A DNA stretch of 64,000 nt from Plutella xylostella. Taxonomy: Eukaryota; Arthropoda; Insecta; Lepidoptera; Plutellidae. The notes below the pieces were generated by a model. It was given only the letters and a program-made list of their open reading frames with translations. It made no database searches and was not told the DNA's origin. Shown here one piece after another: positions 11,951-23,489 of the stretch. How positions within the stretch are numbered: the stretch's first letter is position 1; the number at the start of each line of letters is the position of its first letter. The translations under genes were made by a program, and so were the position numbers. The stretch spans positions 4,102,001 to 4,166,000 of the forward strand of contig NC_063993.1 of assembly GCF_932276165.1 (NCBI RefSeq), in the 5' to 3' direction.

Positions 11951-13229
11951 ATTTTTATTGTGAAAATAAGCCAAGCATCAAATACGATAAAACTACAAAA
12001 ATAGGCTCGGCTTTCTGTAAGTGATTATGATTAATTATTAGTCCATTAACGATGGATGTTGGTGATGTATTTTTAATTTAGACCTTCGATTATGAGAGCA
12101 ACAATCAGGAATGGAAAAGGGGGGGTAACCTTCCCTGACACAACACAACTCACCCAACATATATCTTTTATTATCGATCAACTAATAATACCTTACATAG
12201 GTATATCACACTCCTATTATGAGGTATGTACATAACACGAAGCTATTATTTTGTAGGTGCAGTAAAAATGGTATAATTAAAACAAAGTAATTGTTCCAAA
12301 GGTATATACATGTCCTTGTTGATACATAAAGACTTTGTGGTAATTGCTAACATACAATTTTACATTAAAAACCCTATACTTCATAAAATAAAACAAAAAC
12401 AAAGAACCATAATATTATATGTTCCCTGCTCAAAAGATAATACGAGTATGCGGGTTTCATCCCTTGGCTTAAAATGTACCTACTAATTCATTACTCTTTG
12501 GTAACATCACAAAATGTTTTAATCGCGACGTGATTTTTTATGCTACTACGTCATGTTATACCTAAGCGTAATAACTTGCTTCGTTTATCGCAGGAAACAT
12601 ATGAAGCCTATATTATTATACATGCTCATCAGGAACATAATTAATTTTGAGGTAGGTAGGTACTTACTTAGAGGATTAAACAATTTTTCCGATATTTTAC
12701 AGGATTTTAACCCTCGACGGGAAAAGAGGTAAGTATGTTTTAAGTTTAACGATCTGTCTATCTGTCTGTGGCAGCAACAGCTCCCACTCCCAATACTCCA
12801 ACTCTGCACTATTCGGATTCGAAAACTACCTGGGGTAACATAAAGAAAGTTAACAGCTGAAGTTACTTATGATAGAGGCTGCTCTTCGGTACGATACCTA
12901 TAAATTCATTTCAGTGTTCAGGTACTCACAACCTTCGTGTCTGAGTACAGTCGCACCGCCACCCAGAAACATGGAGTGGCTCATTCATCTTCGCGAGACG
13001 AACATTTATTTGTATGTTGCGCGGATATTTATTCAGGGTTTTCCTCCCTAAATCTCTTTAGGCGCGAAATGTTCGACGGCGGAAACGAAAAACATTATTG
13101 CAAACAATCTCAGTAATTGATCTCGGGACACGAGCATGGAAAGATACTTTGCTTTGACAGATATTATTTACCACATTTTATAAATACAAATGCAAATCTT
13201 CTTTTTTTACAAAGAATCGAAAAGCTGCT
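11951..13229. other. Intergenic, no gene seen
   Basis: AT-rich sequence with a G-run near 12120 and a short TCTGTCTATCTGTCTG tract near 12756. No exon or RNA gene is supported. Confidence 0.4.
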
Positions 13230-13440
13230 GCAGCGGGTAAGCTAATTGACATTTTGCAGCGATGAAAGCGCTGCCGCTGCATCCTTTGAATATGCAAAAG
13301 TCTGAAAACTCGGGATGTTTGCAGCGTGTTTGCAGCGCTCGCTGATTAGCGCTGACGCGATGCGGCGGCGGCGCGGGCACGGTGACGTCCGACGAGGAAT
13401 CACGTTTGCGTCGCCGGACCTAATGTAATCGCGGGGCAAT
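13230..13440. promoter_or_regulatory. CpG-rich candidate regulatory patch
   Basis: This is an isolated GC- and CpG-rich segment in AT-rich surroundings. It has repeated GCAGCG words, a GCGGCGGCGCGGG run and a CRE-like GTGACGTC. It resembles an insect promoter or a non-coding first exon, but no initiator, donor site or downstream coding exon can be tied to it. The call rests on composition only. Confidence 0.3.
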
Positions 13441-13794
13441 TATTACCGTTTGTTCGGGAACAACACGTGATTGGATTAATGAATTCGAAACTCGATGTGC
13501 AATTAGGGCTTACTGCAAACCCTGGATGCCTGATCAGTGACCGCCTGAAATACGAAATGTATGTTTATTTAGTAAAGTATGTTTGTATAGCTACCCCATA
13601 TTAGGGATAGTGTAATTTACACTTATAAAGTACCTATGTCCCAACTTTTCATTTGCAACAATTTTTTTTTTTTTAATAACTGAACAAACAGCCAAACAAA
13701 CAATGATTAAATACATTTGACACAAATAATAAGGCCTACAGTTCAGATAGATTAACTAATTATTTATAAACTATGCGTTAACAGAACAGCTTAT

Positions 13795-14527
13795 TAATGG
13801 ACAACATTTCATTTTCTTTACCCTATATTTTTATTAGCTATTCGGAAAGTTTATAGAAAATTAGTGGACCCGTATTTTTTTATTTTGTATATACATTAAT
13901 TTTTGCATGTTATTTTAAACTTTAAAGTTAATTATTTTAAAACCGGAGGTGACGTCACATATTAGGCTCAATTTTTATTTTTGTCTATTGCCTGAGTCTC
14001 GAAAAAAAACATAAATGACACTGACAAGTGACATTTAAACTTTGTTTACATGCCAACCAACAAATGGGTCATTTTCAAATGACATTGATATTTCTGATGA
14101 TGGAAAGTAGGTACTTATCATGTAAAAAAATAAGCAGAAGCATTTTTTCAGCTGTGTAGGCGGTGGCATACTCTGGGACATATTATATAGAGGTCATCTC
14201 TTAATAAAAAATAAAAAAAATAGTCAGAAAGTGTCAGAACAGAATTAATGAAAATGACCCAAATAAACAACAACGTCACGATAAAACGTCAACGTCAATC
14301 AAAAATGAAAGTGACAGTTACTTTGTTTTTAAATCTATGGGCTTTGATCATCAAAATGCATCGCACCTGATGCATGACGTCATCAGCACTTTTTTACTAT
14401 TTTATGATTTTCTCGAAAATGATACATCCAAAAAATACAAAACCATTTTTTTTGTGGCCTTTAGAGCTAAATCTCGAAATGGTTTTCGATTTATAGCAGC
14501 TTTAGTTTTTTGAAATGTTGTCCATTA
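13795..14527. mobile_element. TIR element, about 730 bp
   Basis: A 17 bp terminal inverted repeat: TAATGGACAACATTTCA at 13795 and TGAAATGTTGTCCATTA ending at 14527. Internal inverted words also pair across the centre: GGGTCATTTTCAAATGAC with ATGAAAATGACCC, and GTGACGTCAC with TGACGTCAT. No ORF. This is a non-autonomous DNA element. The target duplication is ambiguous because the ends are TA/TTA-rich. Confidence 0.65.
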
Positions 14528-14537
14528 TAAACGTAAG

Positions 14538-15692
14538 TAATTTTGGGTACACTACATAATTCCGAATTACTTTTTTACGAATATGAAAATAACGATTTTT
14601 AAAATTTCGAATTTCATAGTTCCGAATAATTCACAATCCCGAATTTTAAGTTTCCGAATAACGAAAATCACGAATAGTTTATAAACGAAATTTCAAACAA
14701 CACATTTATTAAAATGACGAAAGTCAATTTTCCGAATATTATTATTTCGATGTTTCAAAATTACGATTTTTTATTATATCAAATTGTTAAAATTACGAAT
14801 CCCGAAGTTTTAATATTCCGAAAATACAAATTTCCGAATGTTTCCTAGTTAACAAGAAATGGTTATATGAATAATGCAGCATGCAGCATAATGCGTATAA
14901 AAACAATATTTTTTAAGCTATATTATGTTAAACGCTCCGCTCCGCTTCGCTGCGCTCCGCTTTGTTTTTTGATATCTATGTGCACCTAACACGCTCCTCC
15001 TCGCTTTGCTCGTCGTCGCACCTATCTTTAGGTTTAGGTCCTAAGGTTTTTAAGTTTAAACACCATAAAAATCCTAGCAATTGTTTTGCTCTAAATTTGA
15101 AACGCTCCGCTCCGCTTCGCTGCGCTCCGCTTTGTTTTTCGATATCTATGTGCACCTAACACGCTCCTCCTCGCTTTGCTCGTCGTCGCACCTATCTTTA
15201 GGTTTAGGTCCTAAGGTTTTTAAGTTTAAACACCATAAAAATCCTAGCAATTGTTTTGCTCTATATTTGAAACGCTCCGCTCCGCTTCGCTGCGCTCCGC
15301 TTTGTTTTTCGATATCTATGTGCACCTAACACGCTCCTCCTCGCTTTGCTCGTCGTCGCACCTATCTTTTGGTTTTGGTTCTAAAGTTTTAAAGACGTTT
15401 ATGTTTTTTTGTCAAAATCACGAATTATCATATTTCCGATCGGGATTTGACTTTTTCGTGATTATAATAAATCGGTATTTTATTTTTCGTATATTAAAGT
15501 AATCGTATTTTTTTACATTCGTATATTTAACAATCGTAATAACAATATTCGTGATTATAATATTCGAAATTATAATTTTCGTGATTATTATAATTCGGTA
15601 TTTAAAAAAATCGGTATTGCAATATTTCGTAAATTACATATTCGGGGTTATCAAATTCGGAAAAAAGTTTTTCGAAATATTTGGGTGTTCCC
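14538..15692. mobile_element. Family B split-array element
   Basis: The left arm (about 14545-14840) is made of degenerate 15-16 bp words near ATAATTCCGAATTAC. The right arm (about 15410-15690) carries the reverse complement (TTCGTGATTATAAT-type). The ends carry TTGGGTACAC at the left and the inverted GTGTTCCCAA at the right. The centre is the GC-rich core also found in family A, here amplified as a 170 bp tandem repeat. Arm words differ from family A while the architecture and core are shared. No protein-coding ORF; superfamily not identified. Confidence 0.6.
14935..15370 (+). repeat. 170 bp tandem repeat, about 2.5 copies
   Basis: The word TCCGCTTCGCTGCGCTCCGC starts at 14941, 15111 and 15281, exactly 170 bp apart. 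Each is followed by CACGCTCCTCCTCGCTTTGC. Units 1 and 2 are nearly identical over their full length. Unit 3 diverges after about 15365. The repeated ORFs across it (MFFDIYVHLTRSSS-type) are artefacts of a repeat whose unit length is not a multiple of 3. Confidence 0.9.
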
Positions 15693-16703
15693 AAGTAATT
15701 TTACTTAAGTATAAGTAATAAGAGAGAACACACATATAGAAAGGCAATTGAAGTGCTTATCTTTACATTTAAATTTAAGAATAATTATTTAAGTTTAATT
15801 GCTATGTATATTGTATGCAACAATATTGAATAGCTAAATTTGCGCAGTGGGAGACCGGAGTATTTATTCGCTGTCCTCAAATTGCGTAAAGCTCAAGTGT
15901 CATTAAAGCACACATTAATTTTCCGAGAACCGGCCCAACAAGACATCTTTACGGTCGTTGTAACTGTTTCATGGCAGAGCGGACAAGACAGGCATACCGC
16001 ATAATCTGGGACCTATTCGTACAGTGTAAATACTCTAGGTATGTAGGTACTTATAATGTAAGAGAAAATTCTCCTCAGGTCTCTCCATAAGGCGATGGCA
16101 GCAATCACAGAATACCTTTGGAATCTGTGACACGGTAGGCGCTTCTAACGAGCTAATTGGCGTTTGAATAGCTAGACATTAGTGAGTCGTGACGAAACTC
16201 GTTTAATCACTGCGACACCAGAGGCTCGTCGGACTAATAAGGATTGCGGCATGGTTTCGTATGTAAAAAAATGTTTCGGTTATTTTTATTCCTAAGATGA
16301 ACTAACTACCTCACTTGATAATTAATTAGTTAAGTATATTATTAATATGAAATAAATGGACCCTGAAATACAAATGAAACCATAAAATGTTACAGCGAGG
16401 CGAATAATGTAGATTGCTGCTCTTCATTCTTCTCTTCATGTTGTTGATGTTGTCACTTACAGCAGGGCTAGAGAGCTAACAAATAAAATATGAAAAATTG
16501 ATGTAATGTATAATCATCTAATGATGAAGTAAACACCGTGCCCGAAAAAATTAACAACACCCTCTCCCATACCAAATTCCACATTATTTAACTTTGTATG
16601 GGGGAATTGGGGCATGAAAACAGTGTGTGTTTCTTCTGAAAAGATGTAAAATTTTCGAATTGAAAAATTCAAATTTTCTTTACTTTTATTTCTTTATGTT
16701 TAA
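15693..16703. other. Intergenic, no gene seen
   Basis: AT-rich DNA without splice-supported exons or clear repeats. Confidence 0.4.
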
Positions 16704-16832
16704 GGTTGCCTGTAAGAGATCGCTCTTAGCGATAAGGCCGCTTATTGTTCATTGTTCCTAGTTTATAAGTTCTCTTTGTATGTTTTAATTTGTGGTGACC
16801 AATAAAGATATATTCTATTCTATTCTAATTGA
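16704..16832 (+). mobile_element. LINE 3' terminal fragment
   Basis: Contains GGTTGCCTGTAAGAGATCGC, then TCTTAGCGATAAGGCCGC, a T-rich stretch, AATAAAGA and a TATTCTATTCTATTCT microsatellite tail. I recall this layout as the 3' end of many lepidopteran CR1/jockey-group LINEs. 5'-truncated. Confidence 0.65.
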
Positions 16833-17148
16833 GCTTTAATTTTGCGCGTGATTATTTACACCCTGTATATCATATCACTATATTGAATTCATGAAAGTAA
16901 TTTTACATAGAGTGAAATGTATTCATATATTCAGAATCAATACGAGACGATATTCGATAATATTTTATTGCGGACGGACGGTCGTGGATTGCTGTCTCTC
17001 TCCAGTCCGGCTCTAGTACGTAATGTTTTTTTCTAATAAGAGTTACTAGTTATTTCTGACTCTCAAGATACAGGGTTACCTAGTTTGGGAGTCAGGGTTT
17101 TCATGTTTTATGTTTACTCTGCTTGTTTTCAATAAAGATTTATTTATT

Positions 17149-17300
17149 ACTAGCTGTTCCCGCGCGCTTCGCTTCGCCTTATAAAGTTTTCCCGTGGGAA
17201 TTCCGGGATAAAAAGTAGCCTATGTTCTTTCCCAGGGTCTAGACCGTATGTATACCAAATTTCATTCAAATCCGTTCAGTAGTTTTGGCGTGAAAGAGTA

Positions 17301-17331
<31 letters not shown>

Positions 17332-17365
17332 CAGTTACTTTCGCATTTATAATATTAGTTAGGAT
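17149..17365 (-). mobile_element. Lep1/MINE-like element
   Basis: Third copy of the family, same orientation as 5290-5502. Starts ACTAGCTGTTCCCGCGCGCT, has the CAGACAGACAGACAGACAGA run at about 17301-17333, and ends near ATTAGTTAGGAT. The microsatellite has more repeats than in the copy at 5290. Confidence 0.75.
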
Positions 17366-17912
17366 TATTTGATTTCCTCTGACAATCAACAAACTTAAAT
17401 CAGAGATCAGAAGTTACCTACTTGGGAATCAAAAAAATATCTAAGTAATCTTAGAATTTAATGATCATTTAAATTACTCGGTGGCTTGACAGACAGGTAA
17501 GTAGGTAAAAAGAGATGGGAAATGGCATTTTGTCGTGTCTTGACTCTCTTGATATAAGAATGAGGAGGGCCAACCGAAACAATTTTAATTAGAGGATCCT
17601 TAAACAGTTCAAGTATGGGAGGAATTGACTTTGACGGTTTTATCTCGTATTTTGAGAAGGAAAAGTTGTCTATTTGGGGTTTTATTGAATCTACTAATAA
17701 AGGGTAAGTACCTAAATTAACCGTTCGCTAAACCATAGGAACACTGCTTATCTGAACCTTTAATCCAGTCACGAAATTAATCATATTTTAGCAAAAACCT
17801 ATTTTGAGCGGATATTTGCTCCTGCCTAGATAAATAGAGGCAGTCAGTAAACGAATGTGCCCGTCGAATGCCCAGTGAACTGGAACACACGCCGCGCGCT
17901 CGCTCTGACACG

Positions 17913-18158
17913 TTTTCTGTTACGCTCTAGGGTTTCTTCAGTCTATCTTTACTATGGGGCTTATATATTCCTCAGAAGGGCTAGCACAGGGCACATTTAA
18001 GACGTGACAAATGTTTTCCATCGCGCTCACTCACATCGCGCAGCCTCAAGAGCTAGTGCGACGGAGAACTTTTGTCACGTCTTCATTGCGCCCCGTGCTA
18101 GCCCATCTGAGGAATATAATAAAGATAGACTGAAGAAACCCTAGAGCGTAACAGAAAA
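17913..18158. mobile_element. Long-arm foldback element
   Basis: About 95 bp at the left is inverted at the right with few mismatches. Matching words include TTTTCTGTTACGCTCTAGGG versus CCCTAGAGCGTAACAGAAAA, and CTTCAGTCTATCTTTA versus TAAAGATAGACTGAAG. The unpaired centre is about 60 bp. The transcript would fold into a near-complete hairpin. No ORF. Confidence 0.8.
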
Positions 18159-19371
18159 TTAAAATTATCGGCTGGCCTAAGCTTTTAACGGAAGTAAGTA
18201 CTTAGTTATTTCTAAAGCAAGTAAGTATGTAGGTGTGTATTGTTATGTGAAATTTTACGACATGTAGTGATTATAACAGCGCTTTAAATTGTATTTATTT
18301 AAATACTAAAGATACCACAAAGTTTATATCTAGATATTACCCATAATACAGAAATATTACCTAATGTTCATCAAGAGCTGTTTAAACTATTCAACATTAA
18401 CATTATTGATATTCAAATTATATTATGTTATGTCACTGTTATAGCTATACCTATGTCAATATAAATTAGATATGCTTCAATACACTTCTTGTTCTTGATG
18501 CTATTCAAGTGTGCTGGTGACAAAGGTTGACACTTTTGCCGCGTGAAGACTGGTTCAGCTCATTATAGCCACCCGGCACCCATACGCCCCGCCTCGTCAC
18601 ACGGCGTCCACTCGTTGTCGACAGGTGGTCCACGGGTGGACGCCGCGGTATCACCAATAAACGTCGTGCGGTCAACGAGTGGACCTCGCCGTCGTCTGAT
18701 CCACGATTTTTCGAATAGTCTTAACATTTGGCACTTGCGGATTATCAAAAATGATTCTAGATATGCCATAAGGCTAGAAACTATTTCATGAAAAGACACG
18801 CAGATAAAGCTGATGGTATTAGAATGCGTAAGAGTTGAATGCGCCCTTGGTTTTTTCGGGAAAATACGATTTATTGTATCTTTTTACTACGGATAGGTAC
18901 ACCGAAGAAGAAAGGTTGCTGTACTGATAACAACTTATGCCCGCGGATATCCAATCTCCCCTTACTGATCAAACTGTGGTACGTCACTGGCCGAGTTTTA
19001 ACGTGCACTAACTATCTTTCTCCAGAACTCGCTAAGAGAAAATCCCTAACTACCTACATAACTTCGCTTCCGCGCTTACGCTTCCATTTAATCTATTCAG
19101 CATTCCATTATTACTTTACGTGATCCTCTTTAATTATTCAATTTATGCTGGAGTTGCTGGACTATTCTCTGTAAAACAATTTTAAGTGCTAATTAAAAAG
19201 ACAAAGGAAGTTCCTTCAGATCTTGAAATTGTAGTGCAATTAGGTATTTGATAGCAGTTGGCAATTTAAGCGTTATTTATATTGAATACTGAGAACAATC
19301 GAGCGAGTAACTGCTCAATCACAGTGGACACTGGGAGCATTTTCTGAATGATTTGGCAACCCGCCCCCAAC
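18159..19371. other. Intergenic, short inverted words at 18606-18695
   Basis: GTCCACTCGTTG (about 18607) and CAACGAGTGGAC (about 18674) form a short inverted pair in a GC-richer patch. ORFs on both strands at 18543-18800 overlap and have no recognisable domain. No gene is assigned. Confidence 0.35.
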
Positions 19372-19572
19372 TATATTTAAATAGTAATCTCACTGAGTCA
19401 ACGCTCTCTCCGCTCTTACACTCGAACACTCGAAATAAACTGTGTCGTAAAGACGACATTCGACCGAGTTCAGCCACTTTCACGAAAAACATCAACTGAA
19501 ATACAGGCTGAAGTGAAGCGATTCAACGATTCTAAAACTCTCGCCGCGCTTCGCTTTCAGGCTACTTGCAAA
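19372..19572 (+). promoter_or_regulatory. Possible orphan core promoter and leader exon
   Basis: TATATTTAAATAG begins at 19372. It is followed by TCACT at 19390 and GAGTCAACGC around 19400 (A about 28 bp from the first T of the TATA word), giving two candidate initiators. The next 170 bp is A/C-rich and leader-like, with no long ORF, and a weak donor GTAAAA follows at about 19573. No coding exon can be attached, so this is only a candidate. Confidence 0.3.
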
Positions 19573-20035
19573 AGTAAAATATTCAAACCCTAAGTACCTA
19601 TACCTACTTAGAAACTGTAAAGTTAAAAATATTGTAATACGTTTACGTATACGTTTCTCTGATGAAGAAAATTGTGTTTAACCACACACGCGGTGCATTT
19701 TAGTGAGACCATGTAGAGTGTCTGAAAATTTTGGTCATTTTGGTCATTATGTATTCAAAAAAACAGATGTTCTCCTCTGTATCCTACATGTTTTTTGAAA
19801 TGGGTGATGTGGACAAATCTTGATAAAACCTAATAGGATCATAAATTATTTTGTAAACACATTATACAATTTACGTCGATAACAGCTTATATTCGCTCGG
19901 TACCGACTTAGCCACGGTGAGGCTCGTCCAATACGTAGGTTTTCTTTTATGTAATACTAATTAGCGTATTTACTTAAGTCGGTAACTTAGTTACATTGTT
20001 ACATATAAATAATAAAATAAGGTACTCGATACGCG

Positions 20036-20245
20036 GTGGTAGCTCAGTCGGGTAAGCGCCCGCTTCTCACGCCAGAGATGCGGGTTCTAATCCCGGCGCT
20101 GACATGTACCAATGAGTTCTTTAACTTAAGTACAAAAAAAACATCGTGAGGAAACCTGCATATCTAGATTTAGCACATACATCTAGATATGTGAACCCAC
20201 CAACCCGCAGTGGACCAGCGTGGTGGGTAATGGTCCAAGCAATGG
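20036..20245 (+). mobile_element. tRNA-derived SINE with RTE-like tail
   Basis: The head is tRNA-like: GGTGGTAGCTCAGTCGGGTA (box A) and GCGGGTTCTAATCCCGGC (box B region). It is followed by CATCGTGAGGAAACCTGCAT, then ACCCGCAGTGGACCAGCGTG with GTGGGTAATGGTCCAAGC. The latter resembles the 3' ends of lepidopteran RTE LINEs. A tRNA head joined to a LINE tail suggests mobilisation by that LINE. Confidence 0.75.
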
Positions 20246-20515
20246 ATAGCCAGGTGCAGGTACCTACACCCCCACAGAGAATAGAATAGGTACCTACTCT
20301 ATATTTTCTCAGGGTTATCAACTTTTCAGTTAAGTATATTATATCACACTAAAATTATGAAGGTGAAAGTTTGTGAGTGTGTATGTTTCTTACGCTTTTA
20401 CTAATAGTAATGAACAAGATGTTTTAAGGTAGATGACGTCGTTTTAGTGTAGTAGATTGATAATGAAGTTGTATATGTACTTATTAAGTAAGTATTCTGT
20501 CGAAATAACTTGTAC

Positions 20516-20727
20516 CGGTAGAGCGGCAGCAGGAAGGCTACTCCTGCTTCACATTATGGTACAATAAGTTACTATAACCCCCAGTAAGGCTACTCTTGTT
20601 TGTCGAAATACGGAGTCCGGACAGCTCCAGCTGTTGCGTTAATCACTCCATTGCGTGAACAAGAGTAATTCTTTTTAGTCTTTTGTTATGATAGAGTAGC
20701 CCTCCTGCCGCGCCGGGACTTTGTCTG
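20516..20727. mobile_element. Small TIR element (MITE-like)
   Basis: Left end GAGCGGCAGCAGGAAGGCTA; right end GTAGCCCTCCTGCCGCGCCG. These are about 25 bp of imperfect inverted repeat around about 160 bp of unique sequence that contains a CTACTC...GAGTAG echo. No ORF. Confidence 0.5.
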
Positions 20728-21704
20728 AAACTACGTTACAGACCTACCAAGTTTCCGCCCACCTTCCTTCCTTCCTACCAAACTTATGGCAAGATCGGTT
20801 TACAGCGACGGAAACATTGTAGCGCTCAATTTCCGTAGGGAAATTCGACAAAATTAACCAAATTGCGAAGTTTTTGAGAAAAATTACAGGATGTAAAAAA
20901 TCCTGTAGTAAGCCGAAAGGGGGTGATTCAGGGAAAACATTGTTGGTCACGTGACTTTTTAGTACCTGTGAGAGTAGATATTTTTTTCAGGCACTCGTGG
21001 TCAAAAGTTGTTTAGAATCATCCTCTATGTCATCTTCTTTCGGCTTACTTTACTACTTTTGAAACACTATGCATGCCAACGAATACCCCGGTATCTGACT
21101 GGGGACAGTTGGGGTAGGTAAGTTGTCGAGTAGAGGCCAGGAGCATCCAAATATAGCGACAGACAACCGACGAGCAGCTAGAGTGACTGGACAGACTTAT
21201 GTGACCTATATTATATCTTGCAGTGGACGATTGTTAGTTAATATAAGAGGTGACTAAGATTTTATAAAAAGGCGCTTTACACTGATCTCCGCAAAATTCG
21301 TCCATAAAATATGATAAAAATATAAGTTCAATGGTAACTTTTCAAGATACCTACTTTCTATCTAAATATCAATGTATACCGTCTACAGCTTAGGTTCGAA
21401 ATGCCCCTAATGATTTAAGTACACGGAATGCATATTTTTCTAAAAGGTAGGTAACATCATATCATAAGAATTGTCAAGTTCAAAAGAAGTGTGGCTGAAA
21501 ACTGAATTTTCACACATTCTTATCAGAAAAACAAACCTTACAGTGTGAACATTAATCCCTGCCTATAGTCTTAAAGTGGCTGAAGAACAATGTTTTCATT
21601 GTAGTTGTCGTTATGTGCTGAAGAAAAACATTATATTTAAACCATTTATGACATGCTATTATTATAGCAGATCATAAATATTAAGAACTTAGTAATCTTT
21701 GAGT

Positions 21705-21815
21705 TGAGTGAGGCTCTCATTCGTGCGGCCGTGGGTTCCAATACTGCCATGTACCATTGAATTCTTAAGAAAAAAGGGTTAAGGGAAACATCGTGAGGGA
21801 ACCTGCTCGTTTGCT
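21705..21815 (+). mobile_element. Degraded SINE remnant
   Basis: A partial tRNA-like head (GAGTGAGGCTCTCATTCGTG, GTGGGTTCCAATACTGCC) is followed by ACATCGTGAGGGAACCTGC, the same block order as the SINE at 20036-20245. It is diverged and truncated. Confidence 0.5.
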
Positions 21816-23489
21816 TAATACCTACTTACTAATTTAAAAAAAGGAACCGAAAAAAAAACCATCTTAAAACTTATTACAATTCTTAAAACTAAATGTAGAA
21901 ATTGTCTTTAATATTTACCGGTAACTCCAGATGCAAGCAGATCCAACAAAAAATACAACGAAACCACTAACTATTTAGAGTCACATTGGGATGCCAGTTC
22001 GAAGATGTCTGAATTCAAAAGTTGTTTTCACGTAAGTTCGAATCGTCGAAACCGGGCGATTCTACACAACCGGCCGCCGTGGAACCGCGAGTTCGACTGA
22101 AGTGGGAACTGAAAAGACGAACGACTCTTCATGACTGTACCCACTGCTGAAATTCCAGGCGCGCGGTAAAAATGTGCAATGTAACCAACTGACAACATTA
22201 GTTACATGACCTACGTTTACCTGAAAATATGTGTAGACTCTTGAAAACTTAAAATTTCATAGAGTGAGTATACTTCTTAGTTAATGTACTTATAGTTACG
22301 GAGTGATTATTGTAATTACATTGTACTTACTTATTGATTTGAACGGTAGAATATTGTAGAGGAAAAAACCTAATTTACTGTAACCTTTTACAATACCTCG
22401 ATATAATTGAAAATCTATGATATTTTAAATTATTCGTGCATCGTTAGTGTTATAGGTGCACAATTTTCGAGCAAAAAGTAAGTACCGCAAGTAGCGTAGC
22501 CCACAGGAACAAGCTAAAAAGTACCTAGGTACTTAAAAACTAGACAAGGGCCTCTAAACTATCTTTTTCACTTCCGACGGAAAAAGAGGGAACTATAAGT
22601 TTAGTTTTGAAGTAGAATATAATGTTTAACGTGTCTGCATGTGTTAGCGTAGCTTTCAAACGGCTGATCCGTTTTCCGTTTTGTGTTTCCGTGTAGATAA
22701 TGTTACGAGCTGTGTTGTATGAGCCATGTTTCATGAAAATCGGTTCAGTAGGTACTTAACTAGTTCAAAAGTTATGTCAGGGGTTTATAACGTTTGGTTT
22801 GGTTAGGTTGTTAGTCGGTAGTGGTACAACGGGTGGACGCCGCTGCCGCCGTCGTCGTCGCACGGCAATCGAATACACATTCGGAAGAAAGGCAAGAATG
22901 AAGGGTTCGCGTTAATCGCGCGTTTTCAGCAGCCATTGTTTCAGCTTTGTTGAGTTGTACACTCGGAGTCCACGTCATGTCCACGTGTGGACAGCCAGCG
23001 GCAGCATGTGCAGCGAGTAATGAGCAAATAATCAATTCGATTTCCCAGAAACCGTTCAGAAATATTTCCTATTTACAGTCTAACAACTGTGCAATGATTA
23101 AAAATTAAGAGTGCGATTTTCTAAAGACTTTACATTCACATACCTATAAGTATTTTAAAAATAAAATACCAACTGAGTATGGCTTTTTAAGGGATTAGCG
23201 CTGAAATAAATATATCCTACCTAATAGCAATAGGTAGATCGATTAAATGACAATGAGAGTTTTGGGACCTATGTCCAATAAAGATGAGTCATACATAGTC
23301 ATACATACATACACTCTTTTCAAGTGATCAAAAAAATATTATTACGACAAATCCGTATGAGTTGTCCATTTTGAAATACATAATTACCTATATTCGTCGG
23401 ATATCAAGTATTTTTCTACGGCATTTCACTCTGCTCATGTAAACACGTATTATTAAAATGGGAGAAATTACTTTCAACTGGTTTGATTT
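21816..23489. other. Intergenic, no gene seen
   Basis: AT-rich, apart from a GC-rich patch at about 22825-22870 (GCCGCTGCCGCCGTCGTCGT). No supported exon. Confidence 0.35.

Noticed and set aside
14962..15502. Three overlapping ORFs with the repeated translation MFFDIYVHLTRSSSL
   Set aside because: They come from a 170 bp tandem repeat whose length is not a multiple of three. Each is closed at the next unit, with no splice sites or domain. The same words appear in the non-coding family A core.
18543..18799. Overlapping ORFs on both strands in a GC-richer patch
   Set aside because: There is no recognisable domain, no splice support and no codon-use argument favouring either strand.
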